From assembly GCA_045629725.1 (NCBI GenBank), contig JAZQRT010000015.1, positions 1-64,000 of the forward strand: a stretch of DNA of 64,000 nt. Reading direction: 5' to 3'. Source of the DNA: SIG714 sp045629725 (GTDB taxonomy: Bacteria > Bacillota > Clostridia > Oscillospirales > CAG-272). The notes under the pieces are model-generated. The model was not told the DNA's origin. It made no database searches and saw nothing but the letters and a program-made list of their open reading frames with translations. Positions 8,578 to 16,146 of the stretch are shown here, in pieces. The position numbers were made by a program, and so were the translations under genes. Position 1 is the stretch's first letter. Every line of letters starts with the position of its first letter.

Positions 8578-9220
8578 CATTTTCCCTCTCAAGATATTTA
8601 GTAATCATATTAAGAAGCTCTCTTTCCTCGGCAATATTATGATTTCCGCCTTCCGTCTTTGACTTTATCTTATACTCAGTCTGACGCTTAAGCTTTTCAA
8701 TACACAAAAGCGTTACCTCATCCCGTCTTGACAGATTGATCCTTCCGATATGAGCATCAAGCGGCGTGATGTGATAGGGCTCACCTGTATATTCCACAAG
8801 CATAACGCGGTATATATGCCCCCCGTCCTTTACCCAAAGATCATCAAGTATCAAAAATCCCTCTCCTGCAAAAAGACGCGACATATCCTCAATTGAGGAC
8901 ATAGGCTGAAGAATGAGCTTGGGACGACAGGTTTTGACAAGAGAATTATTGATTATTCGAAAAATAAGCTCTCCGCCCATTCCGCAAACGCTGACCGCAT
9001 CAAATTCTCCTGCAAAAAGGCCTGCCATTCCATCGCAAAGTCGGGTGGATATTCTGTTTTCAAGCCCATGCGCTGCAATATTATCCTCTGCGTTTTTAAC
9101 GGGTCCTTTGTTTATATCCGTTGCAATGGCAGACTTTATTTTTCCGCTCTCGCAAAGATATATCGGCAGATACCCGTGGTCGCTTCCGATATCCGCAAGA
9201 ACCGCTCCTCGAGGTATCAT
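8564..9220 (-). CDS. trmK: tRNA (adenine(22)-N(1))-methyltransferase, TrmK family
   Basis: COG2384 SAM-dependent methyltransferase. Rossmann motif ADIGSDHGYLP with the GMGG motif downstream; methylates A22 in the tRNA D-loop region in Bacillus. The coordinate given uses the first standard ATG (9220), giving 218 aa, but the frame upstream encodes KLDKRLRAVAD, which matches the conserved family N-terminus. The true start is therefore probably a non-standard ATT (9256) or ATC (9259) behind the strong SD GGGAGGG at 9266-9272. The 3' end overlaps the Nif3-family gene. Confidence 0.88.
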   Translation of the reverse strand: MIPRGAVLADIGSDHGYLPIYLCESGKIKSAIATDINKGPVKNAEDNIAAHGLENRISTRLCDGMAGLFAGEFDAVSVCGMGGELIFRIINNSLVKTCRPKLILQPMSSIEDMSRLFAGEGFLILDDLWVKDGGHIYRVMLVEYTGEPYHITPLDAHIGRINLSRRDEVTLLCIEKLKRQTEYKIKSKTEGGNHNIAEERELLNMITKYLERENDEIF

Positions 9221-9294
9221 ATCAGCTACCGCTCTGAGCCTTTTGTCAAGTTTAATGATAAATATCCCTCCCGAGATTCAAATGTCACGATCTC

Positions 9295-9495
9295 TTACTT
9301 TGTTGCAAGATAGTCGTTTATACGCTGGATAAGCTCCTCAGCATCCGTGCCGTGAACCGCACATGCTGCTTCAATGCTCTCTCCTCTTGAGTGAGGACAG
9401 CCAAGGCAGTGCATTCCCATTTCAAGGAAGAACTGTGCTGTTGTAGGATCAAAATCAAGAACATCTCCGATAATTGTTTCTTTTGTAACTGTCAT
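9295..9495 (-). CDS. DUF1858 domain protein
   Basis: 66 aa with SD AAGGAG. The sequence ITKETIIGDVL-like start and MHCLGCPHSRGESIEAAC match the DUF1858 family, small proteins (also found as domains fused to hybrid-cluster proteins) with a CxxC that may bind a metal or act in redox chemistry. Cysteines are at residues 30, 33 and 44. It lies just upstream of trmK on the same strand, so co-transcription is possible. No biochemical role is established. Confidence 0.85.
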   Translation of the reverse strand: MTVTKETIIGDVLDFDPTTAQFFLEMGMHCLGCPHSRGESIEAACAVHGTDAEELIQRINDYLATK

Positions 9496-9595
9496 GGTTT
9501 AATCTCCTTCATTTTAAAAATGGATAACAAGCAAAGTAATCCGTGTATATTATAACATATTCGCCGAAAAAGTCAAACTTGATTACCGGAAAATC

Positions 9596-9624
9596 TTGAA
9601 TTTTTTTTGTGTTTGTGATATGAT
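9596..9624 (+). promoter_or_regulatory. Promoter for the HIT-CPBP-ATP-grasp run
   Basis: TTGAAT (9596-9601), 17-bp spacer, TATGAT (9619-9624), about 55 bp before the HIT gene. It is the only clear promoter upstream of the plus-strand run that ends at 13965. Confidence 0.5.
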
Positions 9625-9680
9625 ATACGTATAGCGTCCTATAAATAATTAAACTATAATAAAATCGGAGGGACAATAAA

Positions 9681-10019
9681 ATGAATTGTATTTTTTGCAA
9701 AATAATAAGCGGAGAGATTCCATCAAAAAAGGTATATGAAAATGACAAGCTTCTTGCTTTTTATGATATCAATCCCCAATCTTCCATTCACATTCTCGTA
9801 ATTCCCAAGGAACACATTGCTTCTGTTGATGAAATAAACGAGGACAATGCCGATATCGTTGCGGAAATATTCAAAAACATTCCCAAGATTGCCCTCCACG
9901 CAGGTATCCACGGTGGTTACAGAGTTGTTTCAAACTGCGGCGAAAACGCATGTCAAACAGTACACCACCTTCACTTCCACATTCTCGGCGGAGAAAAACT
10001 CTCCGAGCAGATGGCATAA
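9681..10019 (+). CDS. HIT family nucleotide-binding hydrolase
   Basis: 112 aa, SD GGAGGG. Zinc-binding CxxC at the N-terminus (CIFCKII) and the histidine triad HHLHFH at 95-100, characteristic of HinT-type purine-nucleoside phosphoramidases that hydrolyse AMP-lysine or aminoacyl-adenylates. Full length for the family. It heads the operon-like run with the CPBP protease and ATP-grasp ligases. HIT genes are also common housekeeping genes, so functional linkage is not proven. Confidence 0.92.
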   Translation: MNCIFCKIISGEIPSKKVYENDKLLAFYDINPQSSIHILVIPKEHIASVDEINEDNADIVAEIFKNIPKIALHAGIHGGYRVVSNCGENACQTVHHLHFHILGGEKLSEQMA

Positions 10020-10059
10020 TATAAGATACAAAATAAATTTCAGAAAGGTCGGGTTATAA

Positions 10060-11286
10060 TTGATAGAAAATAATAATTTTGAAAACAATGGCAATGTAAC
10101 CTCCGCATCTGAACTCCCTGAAAGGGAGCCAAAAGCGGAATTCGACATCAAAAGCTTTAACTCATATTCTCAGCCATATACGCACCAAGCAGAGCCTCCG
10201 CGCCAAGATACCGTGCCGCTCAGCTCATCAGAAGCACCGATCAAGCATCTTTCGCCCGATGGCTCATACTATACCCCCGAGGTACCCACATGGTATTACG
10301 GATATAATGAAAATTCGGCAAAGCCACCCGTTGATCCCGCTCTTGAAGCACGTTTATTCAAAAAAGATCTGAGACGAAGATTTTCCTACGTTGCATTTAT
10401 GATTCTTGCAATGTTCTTCATATATCAGTTTGCAGGATCTCTTGCTCTTGGCATATACGCTGCCATGACAAATACAACGATTGAGGATCTTTCTCAAACA
10501 GCCACCATGATCATCGGTACCCTTTCGATTGCTCTTGTGGGATTCCCCGTTTTGCTTCTTATGTTACTTCCCAAAAAAGCATCAAAGCCCATAAAATCAA
10601 AAACCAATCCAATCAAGCTGCTTCCTTACCTCACCATATCAGCTCTGTGTGTAATCTCAGGTGTTTTGCTTGGAAGCATTATTAAATCTGTACTTGGCGA
10701 GATCTTGGGAGCTGAGATGCAGGATATCGTATCAAGCGGACTTGAAGGCGTTCCGTTATGGCTGATCTTTATCTTTGTTTGTGTTTTCCCAGGAATATTT
10801 GAAGAGCTTATATTCCGCAAGCTTGTAATTGATAAAACAAGAGAGTTTGGTGATTTTGCGGCAGTTGTTTTTTCCGCCCTCACCTTTGGAATATTCCACG
10901 GAAATTTCGAGCAGTTCTTCTACGCATTCTTCACAGGTCTCCTTTTTGGATACGTATATGTAAAAACAGGACGCATTCTTTACACTATAATCCTTCATAC
11001 TACGGTAAATTTCTGCGGTTCAGTGGTTACAACCCTTATTCAGGATTCCACCGTCGCACAGTTGATTTATCTGATTGCAGTTTTTGTTATCGGATTTATA
11101 GGCTTGATCGCCCTTGTTTTTGAGATAATTGACAATCACAAAAAATTCAACGATGATATAGGAATTCAAAAAATAGGCGGAACAGACGTTATTAAGGGTA
11201 TATTCTTGAACCCCGGCGCTATTACGTTCTTTATTGTATTTATCTATGTTTTTGTTGAATATACACTTATGTCCTTCAGCTTATAA
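10060..11286 (+). CDS. CPBP family intramembrane metalloprotease
   Basis: 408 aa beginning with TTG at 10060. Residues 1-95 are polar, low-complexity and proline-rich, probably disordered and cytoplasmic. About eight membrane segments follow from about 108. The Abi/CAAX-protease motifs are all present: EELIFR at 248-253, H280 in FHGNFEQ and H313 in LHTTVNF. These glutamate/histidine proteases cleave prenylated proteins or, in bacteria, process peptides such as bacteriocins or competence factors. The stop is 2 nt before the next ATG, so it is translationally linked to the ATP-grasp genes. Confidence 0.88.
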   Translation: MIENNNFENNGNVTSASELPEREPKAEFDIKSFNSYSQPYTHQAEPPRQDTVPLSSSEAPIKHLSPDGSYYTPEVPTWYYGYNENSAKPPVDPALEARLFKKDLRRRFSYVAFMILAMFFIYQFAGSLALGIYAAMTNTTIEDLSQTATMIIGTLSIALVGFPVLLLMLLPKKASKPIKSKTNPIKLLPYLTISALCVISGVLLGSIIKSVLGEILGAEMQDIVSSGLEGVPLWLIFIFVCVFPGIFEELIFRKLVIDKTREFGDFAAVVFSALTFGIFHGNFEQFFYAFFTGLLFGYVYVKTGRILYTIILHTTVNFCGSVVTTLIQDSTVAQLIYLIAVFVIGFIGLIALVFEIIDNHKKFNDDIGIQKIGGTDVIKGIFLNPGAITFFIVFIYVFVEYTLMSFSL

Positions 11287-11288
11287 TC

Positions 11289-12170
11289 ATGAAAAAATAT
11301 AACGCTTGGCTTACCGTCAACAGCTTTTTAAACACAAAAAAGTTTTCGGAGCTTTATTCATATCTTCTTGAGGCAGCAGAGAAAAGGGATATCCTGCTTG
11401 AGATTAAAAAAACATCGGATATTCCTTTTTGCTCCGATGCCCCCCCTAAAAACAAGCCCGACTTCATTCTTTGGTGGGATAAAGACGTAAACCTTGCCGC
11501 GCTTTATGAAAATGCGGAAGTGAGGCTTTACAATTCCTCCCGAGCCATTGAATACTGTGACAACAAGGCTAAAACCGTTTTGGAGCTATCAAAAAACAAA
11601 GCTATTCCCCTACCCCGCACCATTTTTGCACCCAAGACCTTTGCAGGCATCGGATATACAGATCTTTCTTTTCTTGATCACGCCGAGGACATCCTCGGAT
11701 ATCCAATGATAATTAAGGAATGCTACGGCTCCTTCGGTGCACAGGTCTACCTTGCAAAGAACCGCCCCGAAGCCGAAAGCATTATAAAAGAAAGAATTAT
11801 CGACCGCGAATTTATAATGCAGGAATTTATATCCGAGTCCTTTGGCAAAGACGTCAGAATAAACGTGGTGAAGGGACACGCTGTTTGCAGTATGATGCGC
11901 CATAACCCTGATGATTTTCGATCAAACATTACAAACGGCGGAAAGACGGTACTCTACGAACCCACAAAGGAGCAAATATCCGCAGCGGTTATTGCCACGG
12001 AAACACTCGGACTTGATTTTGCAGGTGTTGACGTGCTTTTCGGGAAGGACGGAGTACCCTATATTTGCGAGGTAAACTCCAATCCGCACTTCAAAACAAC
12101 TCTTGACTGTACGGGAATTAATCTTGCAGACCATATACTTGAGGGAATTATTGAGGATCTTGAAAAATGA
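11289..12170 (+). CDS. ATP-grasp ligase, RimK-like (first of a tandem pair)
   Basis: 293 aa. ATP-grasp fold: the ATP-binding lysine Lys143 (IIKECYGSFGAQ), a strand with GKDVRINVV at 186-194, and the metal ligands in CEVNSNP at 260-266. This set is typical of RimK/alpha-glutamate-ligase-type enzymes that join a carboxylate to an amine through an acyl-phosphate. The N-terminal domain is unlike RimK and would carry substrate recognition. The partner and substrate are unknown. It overlaps the next gene by 4 nt (ATGA), so the two are translationally coupled. Confidence 0.85.
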   Translation: MKKYNAWLTVNSFLNTKKFSELYSYLLEAAEKRDILLEIKKTSDIPFCSDAPPKNKPDFILWWDKDVNLAALYENAEVRLYNSSRAIEYCDNKAKTVLELSKNKAIPLPRTIFAPKTFAGIGYTDLSFLDHAEDILGYPMIIKECYGSFGAQVYLAKNRPEAESIIKERIIDREFIMQEFISESFGKDVRINVVKGHAVCSMMRHNPDDFRSNITNGGKTVLYEPTKEQISAAVIATETLGLDFAGVDVLFGKDGVPYICEVNSNPHFKTTLDCTGINLADHILEGIIEDLEK

Positions 12171-13018
12171 AAGGGTATATTTTATACGATCGAGAGGGCA
12201 TATTGCGCAACCGCAGCTTTGCCGAGGCTATAATCGACCACGCTGAAAAAAGAAGCGTGAAAATCGAGATACTGCTTCGCGAGGACGTTCTGTGCACCAT
12301 GCAGGACTCAAAGCTCTGCCTTGTTTCAAAAGATGGCAGGTCAATTACTGCGGATTTTATAATCAACAGATGCATCGACCCTCTTTTTGCCGAATTTGCA
12401 GAGAAATCAGGCATTAAAGTTTTTAATTCCGCTGAGGTTTGCAGAATATGCAACGACAAGCGCCTCACGCATATTCATTTTGCAGAAAAAGGCATTCCCA
12501 TGGCAAACAGCGTTTTTCTCAATAAATATGACGAAGGATATTCTCCGAGTGAATATCCGAAGGTCCTTAAGGCTCCCGCAGGGCACGGCGGAAACGAAGT
12601 GTTTTTTATAAAAAACGAGATAGAATTAAAATCTCACAGCTTTACCCAAAGACTGATCCAGTCACCTGTAAAGACTCTTGGAAAGGACCTCAGAGTTTAC
12701 GTTTTAAACGGAGAGATACTCTCATCTGTGCTCAGGAGCTCCTCTCGGGATTTCCGAAGCAATTTTTCTCTTGGAGGCTCGGCGCAGATCTATTATCCCT
12801 CCGAAAGAGAAAATGATCTTATAAAAAAGGTAATTGATGCTCTGCCAAAAGGAGCACTCTACGTTGGTATTGATTTTATTTTTGACGCAGACAAAATGCT
12901 TCTCAACGAGGTTGAAGACATCGTCGGCTCAAGAATGTTGTACCAAAAGACCTCCATCCCCGTCCATGAGCTTTTCACGGACAGCATTATTAACGAAATG
13001 AACAAAGGAGAATCATAA
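12167..13018 (+). CDS. ATP-grasp ligase, second of a tandem pair
   Basis: 283 aa, a diverged paralogue of the preceding protein: Lys135 in LKAPAGHGG, GKDLRVYVL at about 172-180, and the shared DFRSN signature. The metal-binding E-x-N of the family is replaced by E248-V-E250-D, so metal coordination differs; it may be a specialised or non-catalytic subunit of a heterodimer with the first ligase. It begins inside the stop of the first ligase and its stop overlaps the HD gene start by one base (TAATG), showing tight coupling. Confidence 0.82.
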   Translation: MKGYILYDREGILRNRSFAEAIIDHAEKRSVKIEILLREDVLCTMQDSKLCLVSKDGRSITADFIINRCIDPLFAEFAEKSGIKVFNSAEVCRICNDKRLTHIHFAEKGIPMANSVFLNKYDEGYSPSEYPKVLKAPAGHGGNEVFFIKNEIELKSHSFTQRLIQSPVKTLGKDLRVYVLNGEILSSVLRSSSRDFRSNFSLGGSAQIYYPSERENDLIKKVIDALPKGALYVGIDFIFDADKMLLNEVEDIVGSRMLYQKTSIPVHELFTDSIINEMNKGES

Positions 13019-13608
13019 TGGAAAACAAGGTTTTAAATGTTGCTGAGTGCAAGGAAAGATTTTTGAAGATCTGCCGTGAGAAAATAAACCGCCCCGGACT
13101 TGAAAATCTTATTGAATGGCTCGAAAAAAGCGATTTCTTTTCTGCACCCGCAAGCTCCAAATTCCACGGAAACTATATCGGCGGACTTTGTGAACATTCC
13201 CTCAACGTATATGACGTTGCACTCCATTTGAAAGAAAAATACATGCCCGAGGGCATTCAGGATGAAAGCATCGCTATCGCGGCGCTTTTCCACGATCTTT
13301 GCAAGGTACACTGCTATAAAAAAGGCTTCAGAAACGTAAAAAACGATGCGGGTGTTTGGGAAAAGAAGGAAGTTTGGGAAATTGACGAGCGTCTGCCCCT
13401 CGGTCACGGCGAAAAAAGCTGTATCATTCTCCAGTGGTTCATCCGTCCCACAGTTGACGAGCTCATCGCTATACGTTGGCATATGTCAGGCTTTGACAAA
13501 TCCGTTATCGGCGGCGACTATTCCATAAGCAAGGCTCAGGACTTCACTCCCCTTTGCGGACTTATTCAAGCGGCTGACATGATCGCCTCAAACCTTGTTG
13601 AAAGATAA
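13018..13608 (+). CDS. HD-domain hydrolase
   Basis: 196 aa. The HD metal-binding signature is visible as H60 (LCEHSLNVYD), H92-D93 (FHDLCK) and later histidines near residue 161 (RWHMSGF). Such small HD proteins are phosphohydrolases acting on nucleotides or phospho-compounds; the substrate is not predictable. Start coupled to the upstream ATP-grasp gene through TAATG. Three genes downstream of a membrane protease with two ligases suggests a shared pathway, but this is inferred from context alone. Confidence 0.82.
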   Translation: MENKVLNVAECKERFLKICREKINRPGLENLIEWLEKSDFFSAPASSKFHGNYIGGLCEHSLNVYDVALHLKEKYMPEGIQDESIAIAALFHDLCKVHCYKKGFRNVKNDAGVWEKKEVWEIDERLPLGHGEKSCIILQWFIRPTVDELIAIRWHMSGFDKSVIGGDYSISKAQDFTPLCGLIQAADMIASNLVER

Positions 13609-13611
13609 TTT

Positions 13612-13965
13612 ATGAATTTCAAGAAGGTTCCCAACCCCAAAAACAAGCTTTTTATTATCTTGGGGTTTTCGATATACGTTGTCGTCATGCTCCTTACAGG
13701 TACCACTTGCCCCTTTAACAGATTTCTCGGGATAGTTTGTCCCGGATGCGGAATGACAAGAGCTCTTATTTGCGCTCTCCAGTTCAAATTTGCCGATGCT
13801 TTTGACTACCACATGATGTTCTGGAGCATACCTCTGCTTTTCCTTTATTTTATTTTCGAAGGGAAGCTTTTTCGGAATAAATGGGCAGATCGCGTCATAT
13901 TAATTATTTTGTCAGTGGGATTTCTTATCAATTGGATCACAAGCATTATTTACGGAATTGGCTGA
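13612..13965 (+). CDS. DUF2752 membrane protein
   Basis: 117 aa, three predicted membrane helices (about 14-33, 76-93, 97-115). The DUF2752 hallmark GIVCPGCGMTRA lies at about 40-51 at the end of the first helix. The family is found in many bacteria without a known role. The start lies 3 nt after the HD gene stop, so it closes the operon. Confidence 0.85.
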   Translation: MNFKKVPNPKNKLFIILGFSIYVVVMLLTGTTCPFNRFLGIVCPGCGMTRALICALQFKFADAFDYHMMFWSIPLLFLYFIFEGKLFRNKWADRVILIILSVGFLINWITSIIYGIG

Positions 13966-14013
13966 AATTTGACGTTTTTTCCTTAAAAATGTATATATTC
14001 GCAGAAATTACTA

Positions 14014-14042
14014 TTGACAAAACGTTTACATTATGTTAAACT
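14014..14042 (+). promoter_or_regulatory. Promoter for the TM2/zinc-ribbon gene
   Basis: Perfect -35 TTGACA (14014-14019), 17-bp spacer, TAAACT (14037-14042). The same -35/-10 pair and spacing recurs before the related zinc-ribbon gene at 14934-15266. Confidence 0.6.
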
Positions 14043-14090
14043 ATGAACGATATTGGAAACAATAATTACTTTTATATGGAGGACTTTAAA

Positions 14091-14486
14091 ATGTTTTGCA
14101 AAAACTGTGGCGAACAGCTCAACGAAAACCAGGCAATCTGCGTTAAGTGCGGCGTAAAGGTTGGCGAAGGTTCAACTTTCTGCCCCAACTGCGGCAACAC
14201 AACAGCTCCCGATGCTGAGTACTGCCTCTCTTGCGGCGTTGCTCTTAAGAAGGCTGATAAGGCAGCAGACGCTCCCCTTGCAGGCAAGGACAAGATCGTT
14301 ATCATTCTTGTTTGTCTTTTCCTCGGTGGACTTGGAATTCACAACTTCATGATGGGCGAAACAAAGAAGGGTATCGTAAGAATCGTTGCTTCTTTCCTTT
14401 GCGGACTTGGCGGAATTCTTGCTCTTATCGACCTTATCAAGATTTTGATGGACAAGTACGTTGTAGATCCTACAAAGCTTATCTAA
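14091..14486 (+). CDS. Zinc-ribbon TM2-domain membrane protein
   Basis: 131 aa from the ATG at 14091, which has the SD GGAGG; an in-frame ATG at 14043 overlaps the promoter and is rejected. Two CxxC zinc-ribbon units at the N-terminus (CKNCG...CVKCG and CPNCG...CLSCG), then a TM2 domain at about 65-131 with two membrane helices around a short charged turn (FMMGETKKG). Double zinc-ribbon plus TM2 proteins are common in Firmicutes and of unknown function. Monocistronic between its own promoter and a strong terminator. Confidence 0.88.
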   Translation: MFCKNCGEQLNENQAICVKCGVKVGEGSTFCPNCGNTTAPDAEYCLSCGVALKKADKAADAPLAGKDKIVIILVCLFLGGLGIHNFMMGETKKGIVRIVASFLCGLGGILALIDLIKILMDKYVVDPTKLI

Positions 14487-14510
14487 TCTGATACATAAGA
14501 TTAAATTGCT

Positions 14511-14550
14511 AAATAAAAATGACTGTGCAAAAGCACAGTCATTTTTATTT
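14511..14550. terminator. Bidirectional intrinsic terminator
   Basis: 18-bp perfect stem with an AAAA loop: GACTGTGC (14521-14528) and GCACAGTC (14533-14540), extended by AAATAAAAAT on the left and ATTTTTATTT on the right. Lies between the converging zinc-ribbon genes. Confidence 0.9.
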
Positions 14551-14555
14551 ATGTA

Positions 14556-14912
14556 TCAATAGAATTCATATAAGATCTCCTCAAATATCTCGAAAAAGCT
14601 ATTCCAAAAGATCAGATCAAATATCGTTGAAAGTATACTCATAACGATGGAACCCACAACGGACACAACAACACCGACAAGAGCTCCGTTAAGCGCAGAT
14701 TTCGCCTTTTTGGGTGAATCCGAGCAAAATACGGCATATAGAATAAATCCAACAATCGGGAGAAAAAATCCCAAAAGAGAAAAGGCAAGGCTTGATTCGT
14801 CCGACTTTGAAATATTTGTTTGAGAAGCCTTCTCCTCCACTAATTTTCCGCAGTGAACACACAAAGCCGCCTTATCGTCAAGTCCGCCGCCGCAATACCT
14901 GCAATATTTCAT
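14556..14912 (-). CDS. Zinc-ribbon membrane protein (paralogue A)
   Basis: 118 aa. N-terminal zinc ribbon CRYCG...CVHCG (residues 4-22), a linker, then two hydrophobic segments at about 42-62 and 77-104. The helix-loop-helix arrangement with PKKAKSALNGALVG between the helices resembles DUF4190-like membrane proteins. Paralogous to the next gene. SD AGGTG six bases before the ATG. Probably co-transcribed with the gene at 14934, which lies 21 nt upstream. No function is known. Confidence 0.78.
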   Translation of the reverse strand: MKYCRYCGGGLDDKAALCVHCGKLVEEKASQTNISKSDESSLAFSLLGFFLPIVGFILYAVFCSDSPKKAKSALNGALVGVVVSVVGSIVMSILSTIFDLIFWNSFFEIFEEILYEFY

Positions 14913-14933
14913 ATCTTACACCTGTTTAGTACC

Positions 14934-15266
14934 TTATAAACCAATGAAAAGTCCGGCTTCGAGTGTGAATAAGAAAATAAAATAAACAGCGTAGAACAAG
15001 AGCGTAAAAGCAAACGAGGCAATCGTTCCTGCGATCGCTCCCTTAAGACATGATTTAGCCTTTTTAGGCATGTTACCGCTGTTTACTGCATAAAGAACAA
15101 ATCCGATAATGGGAAAGAAAAAGCTAAGAAAAGCAAGTCCCGTACTTGGTGCATCATCCTTTGCAAGATTGCTTCCCGCAGCGGGAGCTTCAAGCTTTAC
15201 TCCGCAATGAACGCAAATTGCAGCTTTATCGTCCACCTGTGCACCGCAGTTATAACAATATTTCAT
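14934..15266 (-). CDS. Zinc-ribbon membrane protein (paralogue B)
   Basis: 110 aa from the ATG at 15266 (SD GGAGG); an in-frame extension to 15314 runs through the promoter and is rejected. Zinc ribbon CYNCG...CVHCG, a short Ala-rich linker, then two membrane helices separated by PKKAKSCLKGAIAG. The same architecture as the downstream paralogue points to a tandem duplication. Possibly regulated through the inverted repeat at 15293-15333 that covers its promoter. Confidence 0.78.
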   Translation of the reverse strand: MKYCYNCGAQVDDKAAICVHCGVKLEAPAAGSNLAKDDAPSTGLAFLSFFFPIIGFVLYAVNSGNMPKKAKSCLKGAIAGTIASFAFTLLFYAVYFIFLFTLEAGLFIGL

Positions 15267-15292
15267 ATATCTACCTCCATACAACATTAAAA

Positions 15293-15333
15293 TTGACAAG
15301 TCAAAGTTTATCACACTTTCTTTGACTTGTCAA
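15293..15333 (-). promoter_or_regulatory. Inverted repeat combining a terminator-like stem with a promoter
   Basis: 14-bp perfect inverted repeat TTGACAAGTCAAAG (15293-15306) and CTTTGACTTGTCAA (15320-15333) immediately after the histidinol-phosphatase stop. On the minus strand the outer part provides -35 TTGACA (15328-15333) and -10 TAAACT (15305-15310) with 17-bp spacing for the zinc-ribbon genes, and the stem is followed by TTTTAA, so it may also terminate the upstream transcript. Confidence 0.6.
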
Positions 15334-15336
15334 TAC

Positions 15337-16137
15337 TTATATCTTCATATCATCAAAACCTTTACCGTTAAACACGGAAATTGTAGTAAATCCCGTATTT
15401 TTCAAAATTTCCACTGACTCATCGAAGAAGAAATCAAGATTCTTCGGATCGTGGGAATCACTGCCTAAAAGCAGTTTTCCCCCCCATTCCTTTATCTTTT
15501 CAAGAAGAAACGTATTTGGGTACGGAAAGGTCTTATATCCGCGGGATATCCCCCCCGTGTTGAACTCTAAATACTTACAATATTTAAGACATTCCTTGAG
15601 GCTTTCCTCAGCAGCTTTAATATACTCGGGGTCCTCCTCGGGCATATAGCTGAACTTGGTTATAACGTCGAAGTGTCCGATAAAAGCAGGTCTTGTTTTC
15701 TCCACGTGCTCCACCATCATCTCAAAATAGCACTTTGCCATGTCAACAACGTTTCCACCAAACACTTCCCTGACGCACTCCTCCTGCTGGGCACGGGTAT
15801 GGTCAATGGGATAGCATTTTCCGCTGCGGTTTATATAATGAGCAGACGCGATAATGTAATCAAACTCCTCGTCTGTCCCCTCGGAATAATAGTCCTTTTC
15901 AAGACCGAGATAGACAGGCAATCTACCGTCATATTCACAGGCAAGTGCCTTGACCTCTCGGATATAATCAGCATATCTCTTTGCAGACATACAATAACTG
16001 GGATCACAGGCAGTAAAGCTATGGTCTGAAAATCCGAGAGACAGCATGTTTTTTGCAATCGCAGACTCTATGTTCTCGCGCACAGTTCCGACACCGTCGG
16101 AAAAGGTTGTGTGAGTGTGTAAATTTGAATATCTCAT
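15337..16137 (-). CDS. hisK: Histidinol-phosphatase, PHP family
   Basis: 266 aa. Converts L-histidinol phosphate to histidinol, step 8 of histidine synthesis. The PHP metal site is visible: H7-x-H9 (LHTHTTFSDG with D14), HS at about 39-40, an E in the YLGLEKDY strand, H in IGHFD and D-x-H in GSDSHD near the C-terminus. The histidine operon at 29.4-36.8 kb has HisB without a phosphatase domain and no HisN, so this enzyme probably completes the pathway. It lies 9 nt downstream of serA and may share its transcript. Confidence 0.88.
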   Translation of the reverse strand: MRYSNLHTHTTFSDGVGTVRENIESAIAKNMLSLGFSDHSFTACDPSYCMSAKRYADYIREVKALACEYDGRLPVYLGLEKDYYSEGTDEEFDYIIASAHYINRSGKCYPIDHTRAQQEECVREVFGGNVVDMAKCYFEMMVEHVEKTRPAFIGHFDVITKFSYMPEEDPEYIKAAEESLKECLKYCKYLEFNTGGISRGYKTFPYPNTFLLEKIKEWGGKLLLGSDSHDPKNLDFFFDESVEILKNTGFTTISVFNGKGFDDMKI

Positions 16138-16146
16138 TTTATCCTC

